From Haberlea rhodopensis (taxonomy: Eukaryota > Streptophyta > Magnoliopsida > Lamiales > Gesneriaceae): DNA of 64,000 bases. The notes beneath the pieces were generated by a model. The model worked only from the letters and a program-made list of their open reading frames with translations. It searched no databases and was not told the DNA's origin. Both the position numbers and the translations under genes were made by a program. Positions 1-13,224 of the stretch are shown here, piece after piece. The stretch is taken from assembly GCA_907163345.1 (NCBI GenBank), contig CAJQUN010000014.1, positions 6,076,001 to 6,140,000 on the forward strand, given 5' to 3'. Positions within the stretch are counted from its first letter, which is position 1, and every line of letters begins with the position of its first letter.

Positions 1-2340
1 CCACCAACCGGCAAACCAAACCTACCACTGTGTAGCCAACTCACCGGTGGTCATTTCCATATAAAGAATTCATGGTAAGAGTTTCTGAAAACCGTCGACT
101 TAGCCCTGAAAGTAAGGATTTTGATTTCTAGGGTTTTCCGAATTTTGTTTCGATTTCTTTAGTTATCCATTTCGATTGTGCATGTCTAACACCTTACCTT
201 CACCTAGACCAACGTTTCCCCTCAAGTCGCCGCCCCTGCAACCACCGTGAGCCGCCGAAAACCGCACATGCATGTCGCGGTTACTGTTCACGATTTAGGG
301 TAAGCTCGAATTCCAATTTCCAGCATTGATATCTATGGATTTTTATGCATTTGAAGTTATTTTGACATACTAGAATCGTTGTGATATATTGGAGATTTAG
401 TGTATGAAAGTCTTGCATTACATGTTGAATTGGTTTGATTTTTGTCGATGTATTGGCGAGTATAGGATTTGAATTTAATGCATGTGGGGGTAAAGGTTTT
501 TAAATCATGTTTTTAAGCTTGATTAATCAAATAGAAGAGGATTGTATAAAATTTTAATGTTCTTTGTTGACTGAGTATATTTCCCTTGCTGTTTTGAGGA
601 CTATTCCGTCGATTTGTTGACAATGTCCAAGGATTGGTTCTTCTTCTTGTTTTGTCGATTTTATGTAAATTAGAGGGTGTTTTGTTGGTTGGTCGTCACC
701 CACTTTCCCTATATTTCTATTGCTTGACGGTTGCATTTGGATTTTCCCATTTTCCTGCAAGTTTTGTTGCATGAATTGAAGTCTGGAAGCTAAACTTCAT
801 GTTTAGTGTTGTTAATTGCCGTTGGTTAACGTAAGCATCTCGAATGCCTTAAATGAGATTAAAGTATAAGACGTGAGGAGGTTCTCCAATTTGAAGTTTA
901 ATAATTTTGCTTAACTTGTAATACGGAAGCAACTTATTTGTATAAGTTAATATGTTGATTCTTATGACTGAAAAGGGAATTCACAAATAAAGAAGAAATT
1001 GATGATATGAAACTGAATCTAAAAATGATGATGGAATATGTGGTGTGGCTAAATTATAAAATAAAAGAGTTTTAGCCATTCTTGTTAATATATGAAAATT
1101 GTAGTAGAATATGTGGTTACTGGTTTATATTCGTACCTTACGACGTACAAGTTTTACATATTTATAATATGTTTGGACTAGAATGTTATGTCAAATAAGA
1201 TATCATTGTGTAACTCACGCATATTGTGCTATATAATTTTACAGCATGAGTTCCATTGTCACGCCAGGATAAAGTATGTTGCGATTTGTACCATACGACA
1301 GGTATCTGTATTATTTGATACATGATTTGTTAAACGTATGTGAATTACGTGAAATTACTTGGCTATATGAGTTTAGTTAAAATATGGAGCATTCATAGCA
1401 TTTATAATTGGCATATTGATGTATGAAAAAAAATGTTTTGTTAACATACATCATTTTGATAAATATACATCGATACATGACATACATGTTGGACATTTCA
1501 TATTGATCTTACCAATCATTTGATATCATTTGATTATGATTGAGATCTATAGTGTCATAGGAACGCTGGCCACGACGATGACATGTAGTAACAGCAGTCA
1601 CGTGCATTGTCGCCGGACCTAGACACGAGGGATGCTGGGCACGGCAATGGAGGAGTTATATCGCTTGATGCCTCCACCCTCTGCTCGAGCTTGATATTTA
1701 TTGATGATACATTTCTTTGGACTCTGATATTTGGTATCTTGACATTCGGCTCATTGTATAATACATGCATTGTATTACATTGCACTGCATATCATCATAT
1801 ATCACATTTTATAGATACATGTTGTAATTACTTGATAGGTTCATATTGGGCTTTGGCTCACCCCCAATGGGGCTGTTGTTGTCTTTGTGTGTGGACAATG
1901 ATAGGTATTACAGGTAACCAGGATCCCAAATAGAGAATACTCGATGAAAGCCATCATGAGATTGTTTTTCTGTCTATCTCAGTTGTAGGATAGTTAATTT
2001 ATGTCAGGTTGTGTCCTAGAATGCATAACAATGTAAATTAAGTTTATTTCAGTTCAGTCTTGAATATTTGTTGATATTCGGTGTTTATTTACTGCTGATG
2101 GTATTATGTAAATATTTTTAGTATGAAATGTGTGCTGGAGGATTATTATGTGCATGCTATTGCTGGAGGCTTATTATGTGCATGCTATGGTATGATGTAA
2201 ATATTGTTAGTATGGATTATGTGATGGATGCCTATTGTGCATGATATAATATTATGTATTTATTTTCTGCAATAGGGATATTGTTATATGTATTTTCAAT
2301 TTTTTTGGTATGTAGGTCATGCCGAAATTTTTATGACGAT
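1..2340 (+). mobile_element. LTR-like retrotransposon remnant cut by the window edge
   Basis: No coding region is visible. The layout resembles the long LTRs of plant Tekay/Del chromoviruses: a GC-rich leader stretch near 225-290 followed by an AT-rich body. A segment around 1855-1920 reads like these LTRs (a GGGGCTGTTGTTGTC-like stretch, then a GTGTGGACAATG stretch). The left end lies outside the window and I could not fix a right end; similarity fades near 2340. This is inferred from resemblance to known LTRs, with no partner copy in the window. The small open frames inside it (for example 1607-1933) show no family features. Confidence 0.4.
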
Positions 2341-3530
2341 GTTGGTAAATATTAAAATAATCTTCCGTTATTCATAATAAAATAATCATTGTGTGATAAT
2401 TAAACACTTGATTAGGAATGAGTCCTCAGACACGATTCGTAAACTCCTCACTGAAATGATTTTCGAGGTTTTTAGGTGGAGAAAACGAACGAACGTGAAC
2501 TCAAATTTTTTCAAATGCGCTGGTTTATTGTTTTCTCAGTACAAGGGTATTTCTGGCATGAAAATAGACATTTTTAAATCAAAATTTTGAAATTGGACTT
2601 AAGTGAAAAAATATTTCTGCACCATGTTTGTAGACTTTTTTAAAAATGAAGATTTATGTGAAAATATTATTTGGTAATAGTAATGGAATACAAATTTCCC
2701 GAAAATATTATAATTTAATATGATATTACATGATAAGTAGTAGGAAGTTTTTCGTCAAATTCATTAATTATTTATATTGTCAATCGAATTATAAACATTC
2801 TACCCTTTAAACTAGCAGGATAACCAAAAAAAATGCATTTATGTGCTCGAGAATTCAACTTCATACTTTGATGTTTAAATATGGAAATGTAACACACCAA
2901 AGAAACGCAAGTTTACAAGAGTTTGTAGGATGTTTTATCGTTGAGAAGGGGAGTCGGTGTTCTATTGATTAAAATTAGGTAGAAGTTAAAACTGCATTCC
3001 CCAAAATTTCAAAGGCTTTGATGCTTGAAATAGTAAGTGGAATAGTGAATTTCACTTTCCCATGTTTTTTTTAAAATATACGAAATACTAAGATGCCTAA
3101 TATCTCCATAGGTGAAAAGCATCTACTGATTATTAAAATAAAAAATGAGTATAATAATATGCTGAAGGTCGATGAAACAAGGAAAAAAGATTAAATGAAC
3201 AACATAGACAATGTATATGAGAATAATAACATTTTGAACATATTTTATAAGTAGAACGTATGATTTGTAATGATCCATTCTCCCTCGACCATTAGCTCGT
3301 TATGATAAAATCCTAATTCAAATTATGGTAAACATCAACTATACAGATACGATTTACAGTGGTTCTTTCTAAATATGAGGGTTTCGTCCATATATCAAGA
3401 ATCCAGAAGTTAGAATCTACGAAGGAGAAATATACCCTCGCAAATCTTTCTTTCTCTATTAATCGTGCACTTAATAAAACAGCCACATTATATATTATAA
3501 GAATGATCTCACTAAATAGTGCTCTAGGAA
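2341..3530. other. AT-rich intergenic DNA, nothing recognised
   Basis: No gene, RNA or element boundary could be supported here. Short open frames (for example 2393-2590 and 3359-3544) lack any family motif. Confidence 0.6.
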
Positions 3531-3713
3531 CGAGTATGGGGTAAATGATTATTTAGATTCTTTTAATTTTGTTACTTGGGCTTACTTTTGCAAAAATATC
3601 ACGAACGAAAATAAAAAAAAAGTTAGAATGCAATCTATCGTCTAATTGACCCGATTTTTAATTCAACCAAATAAATCTTAGTTAGGGGCGAATATAGTGT
3701 ATGGGAAAAAAAT

Positions 3714-3756
<43 letters not shown>

Positions 3757-5340
3757 CCTCTAATATTTAAAAAACCTACATTTTTGCTCCCCTCGATAAA
3801 AATCCTACAATTTTGTCACTCTCAATCACATAGCTAGATTTGCCCCGGATCTTAGCCGTGAATTGTTATGTGAAGACAAGGATAATAATTAGGCTCTATA
3901 CATAACTCATGGATAAGTTGAAATAAAGTCGAATACTTAAAAATAATGGAACAAGTTGAATGCGTGTATGTATGTATAATTAATTTGTTGATTGTGTGAA
4001 CAATTAATTAAGACCATAACTAGTAATTAACCAATAAAATATATTTTTAACCAGATAATAAGTAAATAAATAATGGATAATAGCTGAAGCCTGATTGTTT
4101 TGGATCTTTTCTTTTAAAAAAACAATTTGGGTTCCTATAGTTGAGTCATGATAAATGTTAAGAATTCATGAGATTCCTACTCAAACCAATTAGTTATGAG
4201 ATGAGTAGCCCAAAATCATTTACAATAACATGTCCCTCACGTGGGACATTATATAAATCAAATATGTGGATTGGTAATGCGAGGGACGAGTATGGGGTAA
4301 ATGATTATTTAGATTCTTTTAATTTTGTTACTTGGGCTTACTTTTGAAAAACTATCATGAACGAAAATAAAAAACAAAGTTGAATGCAATCTATTGTCTG
4401 ATTGACCCGATTTTTAATTCAACAAAATAAGTCTTAGTTAGGGGCGAATACAGTACATGAAAAGGGCAGCTGCCCTCCTCAAAACAAAAAAATTATATAT
4501 ATATATACATATACCCAAATATTTAAAAAATCTATATTTTTGTCCCCCTCAATAAAAATCCTACAATTTTTCCCACTCCTCAACCACATAGCTAGATTCG
4601 GCCCCGATCTTAGCCGTGAATTTTTGTGTCAAGACAAGGATAATAATTAGGCTCTATACATGCTTAACACATAACTCATGGATAAGTTGAAATAAAGTCG
4701 AATACTTAAAAATAGAACAAGTTGAATGCGTGTATGTATGTATAATTAATTTGTTGATTGTGTGAACAATTAATTAAATAGAACGTAAGCATCGATGCAT
4801 GAAGTGAATCTTGTACTAAAAATTCATAAAAGATTGACTTTGAAAGGATTAATTCATGCAAATAGGACAAAGGGGACACTCAATTTTTTTGATTCCCATT
4901 CCAAATTACTACAAAACAAGCACATTAATCGTTTTCAATCGAAGATCCGCCGCATGATACGTGCCCTTTTCTAACCTCGTGTTTCCATTTTCGTTTATTT
5001 AATTTTTTTTTTAATTTTATAAGACCATAACTAGTAATTAACCAATAAAATATATTTTTAACCAGATAAATAATGTATATTAGCTGAAGCCTGATTGTTT
5101 GGATCCTTTCTTTTAAAAAACAATTTGGGTTCCTATAGTTGAGTCACGATAAATGTTAAGAATTCATGAGATTCCTACTCATAACCAATTAGTTATGAGA
5201 TGAATAGCCCAGAATCATTTATAAGGAGCAAATAGAGCTTTTAAGTTCCCAATGTGGGATAACAACACGCCCCTCACGTATGACATTTTATAAGTCAAAT
5301 ACGTGGATTGGTAATGCGGGGGACGGTAAGCATGTTGATT
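3531..5340. repeat. Local tandem duplication, about 757-bp offset
   Basis: The stretch starting ACGAGTATGGGGTAAATG at about 3531 recurs at about 4288, and the two copies stay alignable through GGGGCGAATA..., GACAAGGATAATAATTAGG and the ATGCGTGTATGTATG stretch. The second copy carries an extra block of about 240 bp (about 4775-5020) before similarity resumes (AGACCATAACTAGTAATTAACC at about 4011 and 5021). A third partial copy of the distal part lies at about 5370-5500. No coding potential is seen. The duplication itself is directly visible; its origin is not known. Confidence 0.8.
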
Positions 5341-5709
5341 GAATAGTCAATCACATGAAAAGCTTACTCTGCTACCATGTTAGAATTCATGCGGTTCATA
5401 CTCATAACCAAATTGGTTAAGAGATGAGTAGACCAGAATCATTTATAAGAAGCAAATATCACTTTTAAGTTCCCAACGTGAAACAACAACTTCTCAACAA
5501 TAAATATTAATTGAATCTTTGTTTATGTTATATAATTTTTTGTTTAGATATGAAACATGTCATGAAATTTTGAATTTAAAGATAAGTGAGTCAACCCCAA
5601 TATTGATTAAAAGATGCATATTCTATCAAGGTAAGAATTCAATTTAGATCAAGTATGTGTAGGGGTGTAGAGTTTCTAATCCTTTTATTTGTCTAAATAG
5701 CAAGATAAT

Positions 5710-5742
5710 TGTAACACTCCTATTTTTAATTATATATATATA

Positions 5743-5805
<63 letters not shown>

Positions 5806-7775
5806 TAATAATAATAATAATAATATAATTCTAAATAATAATAAAAAAATAATCATTTTGAATTAATTTTAAGACTTAATATTTGGCAAAAACTTACCTA
5901 ACACTTGTCCAAACATCAACACCCCAATTCATGCACACAACCCCTATAAATACCCTCTCATTTCTTCATATTTCACTCACAAACTTTCAGGTAGAATTGT
6001 TAGCAAATTTATGAGAAAGTTTGGGTTAGGAACAAAAATATGTGGAAAATACCAAATCTTGTTCAAAAATTCCGAAAATATTTCACAACACTCCTCACAC
6101 ACCAAATCATCTTTTGTAATGAAGGTGTTGAAAAATCACAAGCTGTTATTGCTCAGAAAATTCAAGAACACGAAGAACAATGTGCTGCCAGAATTTGAGA
6201 AACTCATTTCAAGGTAACAGATTCAAGCTTCGATTTCACGCCTCTTAAAATAGCTTTCGAAAATGTTTTATCAACAAATAATGTTCCACATATGTTCTAT
6301 TTTACATATATGCCGGCCGTTTGTCGTACAGATCATCGGAAACACTATTTTCCGGCACCCGAACCACCCTAATTAATCATTTCGTAAACTCGAAATCTGG
6401 GCAATATCGACTGTGAATTTCAAAATGGTTTTTAAACGAAAGCTGTAGATCGGAAAGAAGCGAACCTCCTGTAAAACTTGCAGCCGCGCGTGGCGCCGGA
6501 GCATGGCCACGCACCGGCACGGCGGCACGTGTAACTCATGCGCCGACGAGTTTTTCAAAATTCCGATCGGAGAACGTTGCTGGACTGATTTAAGGCATTT
6601 CTGGAAAGTTTCGTGAAGTTTCAACTTAAACTTGATTTTTAATGAATTTTCAAATGTTTGATTAAAATTACCCGGATAAGTTTCGTACAAAAATGATTCT
6701 TAAAAATGTTAAACCATACATTTAGGTTGATAATCATTATAAATTACCTTATACTATGTTCATAGGAATGTTATTGGCATTTGAGTTCAAAATCGAGCCA
6801 ATCAAGTCAAGATAGCATAATGAGGTGAGGTGTATTACCGAATTCTTGTTATATAGACATTTTGGCATTTGGCCTGAAATTTATAGTAACTTGTTATTCC
6901 TTATCTCACCTTTTATATATTGTCATCATATTGTACATTACATCGTTCCATTGGTCATCTTGATCTGCATGTTTAATTATCTTAAATGTTATCGATTACT
7001 AATCGATTCCTTTGATTGAACCACCCCTTGACTGAATGACTGAATGAATGAATGGAGCCCTGGATATTTATCCACTGGACAACGCGGCTTCGGCCCGGAA
7101 AGTGAGTCCAATGAACAACGGATGACAGTCCGGGTATATGGTTCATCTGAACAACGCGCACCGTTTCACGGTCCGGAGAATGGTTCACCTTGGCTCGTAA
7201 ATGACTGAATGTACAGATCTCATCTGAATATGTGGGGAAAAGTGCCACACCAAACTGTCCGGTGGCAGCCACCTCTTTAAGCCACTATATTCACTCTGAA
7301 ATCCTAAATCATCACTGTTCATTATGGACAATTACTTGATTGCAATATCTTTGTTACATGACATATCATATTGATACATTACACGATTTGATAGTTACAG
7401 ATATTAAAGCTAATGTTATTCCCTCACACGTCCCCAAAGACTTAACCTCTGTTTTTCTTGTTATTTATTGTGAGTTCGAGATCGGAATACCGGAGCCAGG
7501 ACCAAAGGGAAATTAGGAAAAAAGAAAATGTGGGCTTACCTGGACTGTTATAGTATTTTCTCTTTTATTAAGTGTCGGACCATTATAAGAAGTTTGTACT
7601 GGGATGTATTTTGTTACTAACTAGACTGTATAAACGCTTCCGCTACTAAAAATGAATGATTGGCTAAACGCTTCCGCTATTTTCGAAAAGGTTTAAAATC
7701 CTCGTATGTGATGCTCTTAGAGAATATGGTACGGGACAAGGGATAAAGTAATATGTGCCCGAGTCGAGTCCCACA
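5710..7775 (+). mobile_element. Solo LTR of a Ty3/gypsy-type retrotransposon, with perfect target-site duplication
   Basis: This is a 2,066-bp LTR that begins TGTAACACTCC and ends GAGTCCCACA, flanked on both sides by the same 5 bases, ATAAT (5705-5709 and 7776-7780). TG...CA ends plus a 5-bp duplication are the hallmark of LTR-retrotransposon insertion. No internal region or second LTR is present, so it is best explained by LTR-LTR recombination. A TATA-like box (TATAAATA, 5945-5952) marks the likely start of element transcription. The LTR contains long TA and AAT microsatellites near its 5' end and three imperfect copies of a CGGTCCGG-type segment at about 7050-7190. Its length matches that of the gypsy LTR at 36690-38780, but the two share little sequence, so they are different families. 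Confidence 0.85.
5735..5826. repeat. TA then AAT microsatellite inside the solo LTR
   Basis: A long run of TA dinucleotides passes directly into about eight AAT units. It lies 25 bp inside the LTR start. Confidence 0.9.
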
Positions 7776-7780
7776 ATAAT

Positions 7781-8785
7781 TCAATACGTACAATTGATTT
7801 TTGTCATTTATCTGTCTGAACATCATAATTAGATATATGATTATTTAATTATAATTAAATTTTCACAATTTATTTACTTGGATCAAAATTAGTCCCATAG
7901 TTATCACCATTATCGATTTTAGTCCATCCTAAATGGAAACTACTATTTTACTTTTATTTTATGCAAAATACATCGCAGCTAAATTTTTAGTACCCATATC
8001 AATATACGTAAATCTAAAAGAACTAATATCTAGCCATAAGTAAATCTAAAAAAAAGAACATATAGACAAATCGGTGAGGTACTCGGCTGTTACTTGAGCT
8101 GCAATAACTCTTGTGACTTGAAATGTTCCAGCTGGAACTGAGCGCCTGGAGTGTAGATCAAGTTTGGTTCTACAACTGAGTGGAAGACACTAAAATTATC
8201 CTACTCTGTAACTGATTAAGGATTTTTAAAATAATTTTAAATAAAGATTCAAGTAAACAGTGGGTGGGGTGAATGAACATATAATATAAATTCACGCTGA
8301 TTTGCTTCTGGAAGATTGAATGTGATGTGATATTTCTATATCTCTCATTCTTCCGATGAATGAAATGTTTTCATTAGATGACTTTTACATATACAACTCT
8401 CGTCTGTAGACCCACTTCAGCTGGATAACTCCCATCCAGCCCAAACTCATGTCATTCAAATTAACTAAGATGAACTCTCAGTCTTGCATAAACTGAGGTA
8501 GGCTTTAATTCGGCTAATATTCATTTTTGCTCCCTATGGTTTGAATCTCTCTCTGAAATATGTTTGTTCTTTGTTTATATGAGTCAGAGATATGATGATA
8601 ATCGAGAGATGTTCTTTGGTATTCAATTGTGTATTTATAGTATTTATCATTGATATATATGTCAGATACATTAATATGCATGTTGGAAGTATATATATGA
8701 CCTTTGATTCTACTTTTATGGTCTTTGATTTTAACAACCGTCATATTTACTTTGTCGACTTTCCCAATGATCATTTTTACTTTGA
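7781..8785. other. Intergenic DNA, nothing recognised
   Basis: AT-rich sequence without a supportable gene. Overlapping short open frames at 8514-8913 on both strands come from low-complexity AT-rich sequence and show no domain. Confidence 0.55.
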
Positions 8786-8789
8786 TCAG

Positions 8790-9290
8790 TCTTGGTCATC
8801 TGGTATGTTCTTTGTTCAGCATGGTTAACTCAGGTGGTGTTTATCTGTTCAGCTTGGTCTTGTATGTTCAGCTGTTTTGTTATCTAGGTGGTATTTCTGT
8901 TCAGCTCTATTGATGATCCATCTGATCTATGTAACTTCAGCTCTGTTTACGTTAGTTACATCAGCTTGGTATGATTGGTTCAGCTCCGCTGGTCAGACAG
9001 CTGGCTCGTTTGGTTAAGCTTTGTTGGTCTGTCAGCTGGTTCAGATTGATCAGTTCTATTGACCACACAATCTAGTCTGGTATGAATAGTTATGCTGATC
9101 AGACAGCTTGTCTGGGTTCGATTGGCCTAGTTTGATCAGTAGTCCTGATCCTCAGTCTTCTCAGTTTGATCGGTATTTCTGATCACTCAACTGGCATGGT
9201 TCAAGTTGGTCTGGTTCCCGTTGACTCGATTGATTAGTTCTGCAGATCATTTCAGCTGGCCTGACTTTTCGGGTTTAATTATTCTTCCGA
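8790..9290. repeat. Degenerate repeat rich in TCAGCT / GATCAG / TGGTC words
   Basis: Words such as TCAGCTTGG, TTGATCAG, GGTCTG and TCAGCTGG recur every 15 to 30 bases for about 500 bp, without a fixed period. The composition differs clearly from the flanking AT-rich DNA. It looks like an old decayed minisatellite or low-complexity tract. No coding potential is supported. Confidence 0.5.
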
Positions 9291-10067
9291 CTTAGCCGGT
9301 CTGCTCTGGCGATCAACAACTTGCTGCACATTTGATTAGAAAACACAGCAACACAATAACAAGTTTTGTTAAAATCGAAATCAATAGCAATTGGGTTCAC
9401 AGAACACAATGCTGTTTATACGATCAAATTAAGAGTGAAATTATTGTTCATCCTCCAAAAAAGTCAAAGCGATTACAAATTAACAATTATAATATTAATT
9501 CAAATACTCAAGTATATAAATGACCAAAAAAATTAATACACCTCCATGAATAAAGGATCTAAAATGAAATTTTACCTTTCAATTATCCAAAACCGATCTA
9601 GTCTTATTCGATTTTTAATCATACGAATTAATTCCTGTTACACCATAGACTTTGAGCACAAATCCAAAATACCAGCCTTTTAGATATGAAAATTCTCTTG
9701 AACCCTAGCTCATTTTCAGCCCTACCAATATTCGGATGGATGGATGTGAACAAAAAATCATAATAAACAAAATTTTCGACCTTAAAATTAATTAATGGCA
9801 GCACTAATCCAATACTGCAACCTATCCTCTACATAAGAATCATATAATTAATCAATATAATACACACAACACCCCCTGACATGATCCTGTAACTTTGGCC
9901 TTAGTCACTGAAAATGTTTTTGTCTGCATGCATTGTTTAATGAAGAGGACAATGAGTTTACTGGAACATAAAATATATAATATAAATTTTAGGGACGACT
10001 AAAATCTTTTCAACTGTTGGTGAGTCATGTTGTCTTGTTATCCAACGATCCATCATCTCAACATATT

Positions 10068-10099
<32 letters not shown>

Positions 10100-10484
10100 G
10101 TACGTTGAATGTGTGTGCATTTTGTGTTTTTGAAAATAATTTATTTTATTACAAGTTATCTAAAATTATAATATAATCAATTCGTACGTTCATGATAAAT
10201 TGTATATGAAATAATTGTTATGTCAATTTATTTTATAATATATCATATAATTTGAGTATATCGATCTTGAAAATCCATTTGAAATCATGAAATTTAGAAT
10301 CCATTTTATTTGTTCGTTGAAAAATACAATCAAAATTGGTGTTAATTCAAATTCAAATTTGAAATCCATTTTCAAATCAAAATTCCTCGTTCGAAAGAAA
10401 TTCATCCATCTAGATACAAGTAATCGTAAGTGTCGAAGTTTGAAATCTACAACTTAAAATAAATCAGCTTTTACCTCTTCACAC
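9291..10484. other. AT-rich intergenic DNA with a TA microsatellite
   Basis: Nothing gene-like is supported. A TA microsatellite lies at about 10064-10094. The segment at 10255-10410 is rich in AAATCCATTT words like those of the MITE at 10485 and may be a related decayed copy. Confidence 0.5.
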
Positions 10485-10715
10485 TTAGGTTGTATTTAGA
10501 TTGATGGATTTTGAGTTAAGAATTTCAAATCCATAATAATAAATTCATCCAACTTATTTGGGTACTCTTGAAATCCATAGATTTAAAATACACCCCTTTA
10601 CGTTTTTTACTTGTTTAGTAGCAAATGTAATGTATTTCAAATTCCCACAAAATATTGTCATTTGAAATCCTTTCCCAAATCATTGTATCAAATCCAAATC
10701 ATTCAATCCAAAAAC
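10485..10715. mobile_element. Small MITE-like element with inverted ends
   Basis: The left end reads TTAGGTTGTATTTAGATTGA. The right end, reverse-complemented, reads GTTTTTGGATTGAATGATTT, so the two form an imperfect terminal inverted repeat. The interior is short, AT-rich and non-coding. No clean target duplication was found, so the superfamily is not assigned. Confidence 0.45.
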
Positions 10716-11672
10716 AGTAGACGATTCAAAAGGTTCTGGATCTTTTGTATATAGTTAAAGCAATGACTTTACATACCGCAATTTACCCCTCGTCGGTAGG
10801 AAAATACTTCTAGACTCAATTTTGTCCAACTCAATATGATTGATCTAAAATGATTGTATGTTAGTTTTATATATTTTTTATTTAAAAGATGTTGTATTTT
10901 AGTATTGAATTGGTGTATAAGTTATGGCCAAGCGGGTGTTCATATCCATTCTTCAAGAAATTTTGGACAAATTTTAATTTTTTAAAGCTGAAAATGATGC
11001 CTTAGTATAGCCTCGATGGACGTGGTAGAAACTTACCTGTTGTGGAAATGAGGTAACTCAACACAGAAATTTTTTGCTCCACTGTGCATTATAGAAACTA
11101 CTTAAAGCAATACCAGAAATGCTAATGCGTCCGAAATATTTAGAAAAAGTCATCTATTAATAGATCATTAGAAGAGAAGTAAAATCCATTAAATCACGCA
11201 TCTTCCAAGACTCAAAAAACCCAGTAAATCTTTCCAAACTAGTGAAAGAAATTGATTTTGAGATCAGTGACTCGATGTAGTGAAAACTCATTAAACCTAC
11301 TAAAAAATCATAGTTTACCTTTACCATTAGTACTCTTTTTCTGTCTTCTTTCTTTACTATTTTGTGAAGTACTAAATATGTACTCATTACCAACAAGATT
11401 GTCTTAAAAATGATAAATAATTGACAGTTGTGTAAATTATTGACTAATTGGATAATAGCAGTAAATAATTTCAAGAGCTCGGATTTGTATATACATGGAG
11501 ATCACCATTTTCTTGATCTCCGGAGCAGAAAGGCGAATCTTGAAATACCAAAATACCCACGGTTTACTCCTTGAGATGAGTAAATATAAGAGGAAAACGT
11601 GGGTATATTGGACTAAATCCAACTCAAAATAATAAAAAATAAGTAAAATTAACAGATGATAAACTTGGACTG
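10716..11672. other. Intergenic DNA downstream of the CLE gene
   Basis: No gene is supported. The open frames at 11157-11474 and 11437-11622 have no domain features. The stretch next to 11672 is expected to hold the 3' untranslated region of the minus-strand CLE gene. Confidence 0.5.
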
Positions 11673-12002
11673 CTAATTGTGGAGGGGATCTGGGCAGCTG
11701 GGTATTCTTCTTTTAGAATCGAAAAATGTACCATTTGTTGTACTGTTGAGATCAGAAGATACTCTGCTTTTGAAATACTCTCTAAAAACTTCTGTATGAT
11801 TCTTCTTCGGAGAAGGAGCTTCCATGTGGGCATGAATTTCTTCTCTTATTGCAACGAAAGGTTGTGGTAATATCCTTATTGCCCCTACTTGGGTTTGGCC
11901 GGAGTTCAGAATATGCAGAAATGAGATGAACAGAAAAAGTGCGATACCTGTGTGCGAAACCCATTTCTTTTGGCCGGAAAATGACATCTCCGGCGAACCC
12001 AC
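11673..12002 (-). CDS. CLE27-like CLAVATA3/ESR-related secreted peptide precursor
   Basis: This is a single-exon gene for a 109-residue precursor of a small secreted signalling peptide. The protein has a hydrophobic signal segment (about residues 16-35, with IALFLFISFLHIL), a variable middle part, and at its very C-terminus the 12-residue CLE motif RRIPSCPDPLHN (residues 98-109), directly followed by the stop. CLE peptides are cut from such precursors and read by leucine-rich-repeat receptor kinases at the cell surface. A Cys at motif position 6, where most CLE peptides have Gly, is as I recall Arabidopsis CLE27 (RIVPSCPDPLHN), and a GAIRI stretch after the signal peptide is also shared with CLE27 as I recall it. 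Met1 gives the longest frame; Met6 is a possible alternative start. Length and architecture are typical of the family, and no break is seen. Confidence 0.88.
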   Translation of the reverse strand: MGSPEMSFSGQKKWVSHTGIALFLFISFLHILNSGQTQVGAIRILPQPFVAIREEIHAHMEAPSPKKNHTEVFREYFKSRVSSDLNSTTNGTFFDSKRRIPSCPDPLHN

Positions 12003-12345
12003 ATAAAGGGTTTCTTCTCTGAAGTGTATATTTCCGGAGTAGTAGACTACTATCTCCCGCAGTGATGCACCACCAGCTCAGAAGTTACTTGAGTATGAAT
12101 TGATGGGTTTGGGTATTAATTTGAGAGGAATGGTAGACGCAGAATGAAATGTAATGCAGGAGAGGAGGGGACCTACTCATGTCAACCTCAACATATATGC
12201 AATTTCTGTCGCCGAGGAATAGTTACCTGCCAATTGACAAATTAACCATGTCTATATATAAAAAATACTAAAAGAAGTTCAAAATTTATAAAAATAAATT
12301 TTTATAAAATTTGTATATTCAAAACTCAATACTAGGGAATTCCCT
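12003..12345. other. Upstream region of the CLE gene
   Basis: This should contain the promoter and 5' untranslated region of the minus-strand CLE gene. No convincing TATA box could be singled out. Confidence 0.4.
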
Positions 12346-13080
12346 TTGCATATACCCGACCATCTAGATGCACAGACAATGACATGACGATACTGATACG
12401 ATATTTTACAAACACAACGACAAGAATTTTAAAATTTTCAGGATACGACAGGGCTATGTCAAACCTATATATTACATATATATTATACATATACTATATT
12501 ATAAAATACTAAATTCATATTTTTTTAATTTTAAAACCATGTAAAAACAACAAAAATATTCATACCAAATTCAAGAAATATATAAATAAATATATGTTAC
12601 TAAAATAATCATATTATCACTCATACTAAAACCAAATACATATTACTTCAATCAACATAAAGTTTAACAAAAACGTTAAAAATAAAATATAACACCTAGA
12701 ATATTCTTAACAAATTCAAAACGCATATAAATCAATGTGTACCACTGAAAACATTATAGTATCAGACATACTAACACCAAATTTATATTACTACAATCAA
12801 CATAAAATTTAACCAACATGTAGAAATTTCATTTTAGCAAAAAACAACTTTTTAAATTGTACAAATAACCCCCAAAAGTGTCCTTTCTGTGTCGGACTTG
12901 CCCATCGACTGTCTCTGACACGGGTGTCCGATTTTGAGAGAAATGTCAACACGGGTGCCCGATTTAATTTTTTTAAAAAAATTAAGGACACGCCTGGCGT
13001 GTCCAACATGTGTCCGATGAGTGTCGGTATTCTAGAAGTGTCCGACATTACACCTAAAGATTTTTAGGAGTGTCTGTACA
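12346..13080. mobile_element. Decayed transposon rich in GTGTCCGA / TCGGACAC words
   Basis: The right half (12880-13050) is packed with direct and inverted copies of GTGTCCGAC, GACACGGGTG and similar words. The left end (12380-12470) holds related ACGATACGACA-type words. Such word clusters mark the ends of a common plant non-autonomous DNA transposon family. No clean inverted ends or target duplication were resolved and there is no coding capacity. Confidence 0.4.
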
Positions 13081-13224
13081 TCATAACCGACGATGGCTCC
13101 CAGAAAACCATGAGCAAAATTTAGAACCTTATTTCAATACTCATTGTTTCAGTCTAAAACCAGATATAAAATCGAGGATTTAATCAAATTGAAACTGCAT
13201 TGAACGTTACACGAAATGGTTAAT

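Noticed and set aside
6373..7272. Minus-strand open frames of 105 and 96 codons
   Set aside because: They lie inside the solo LTR and show no protein family features.
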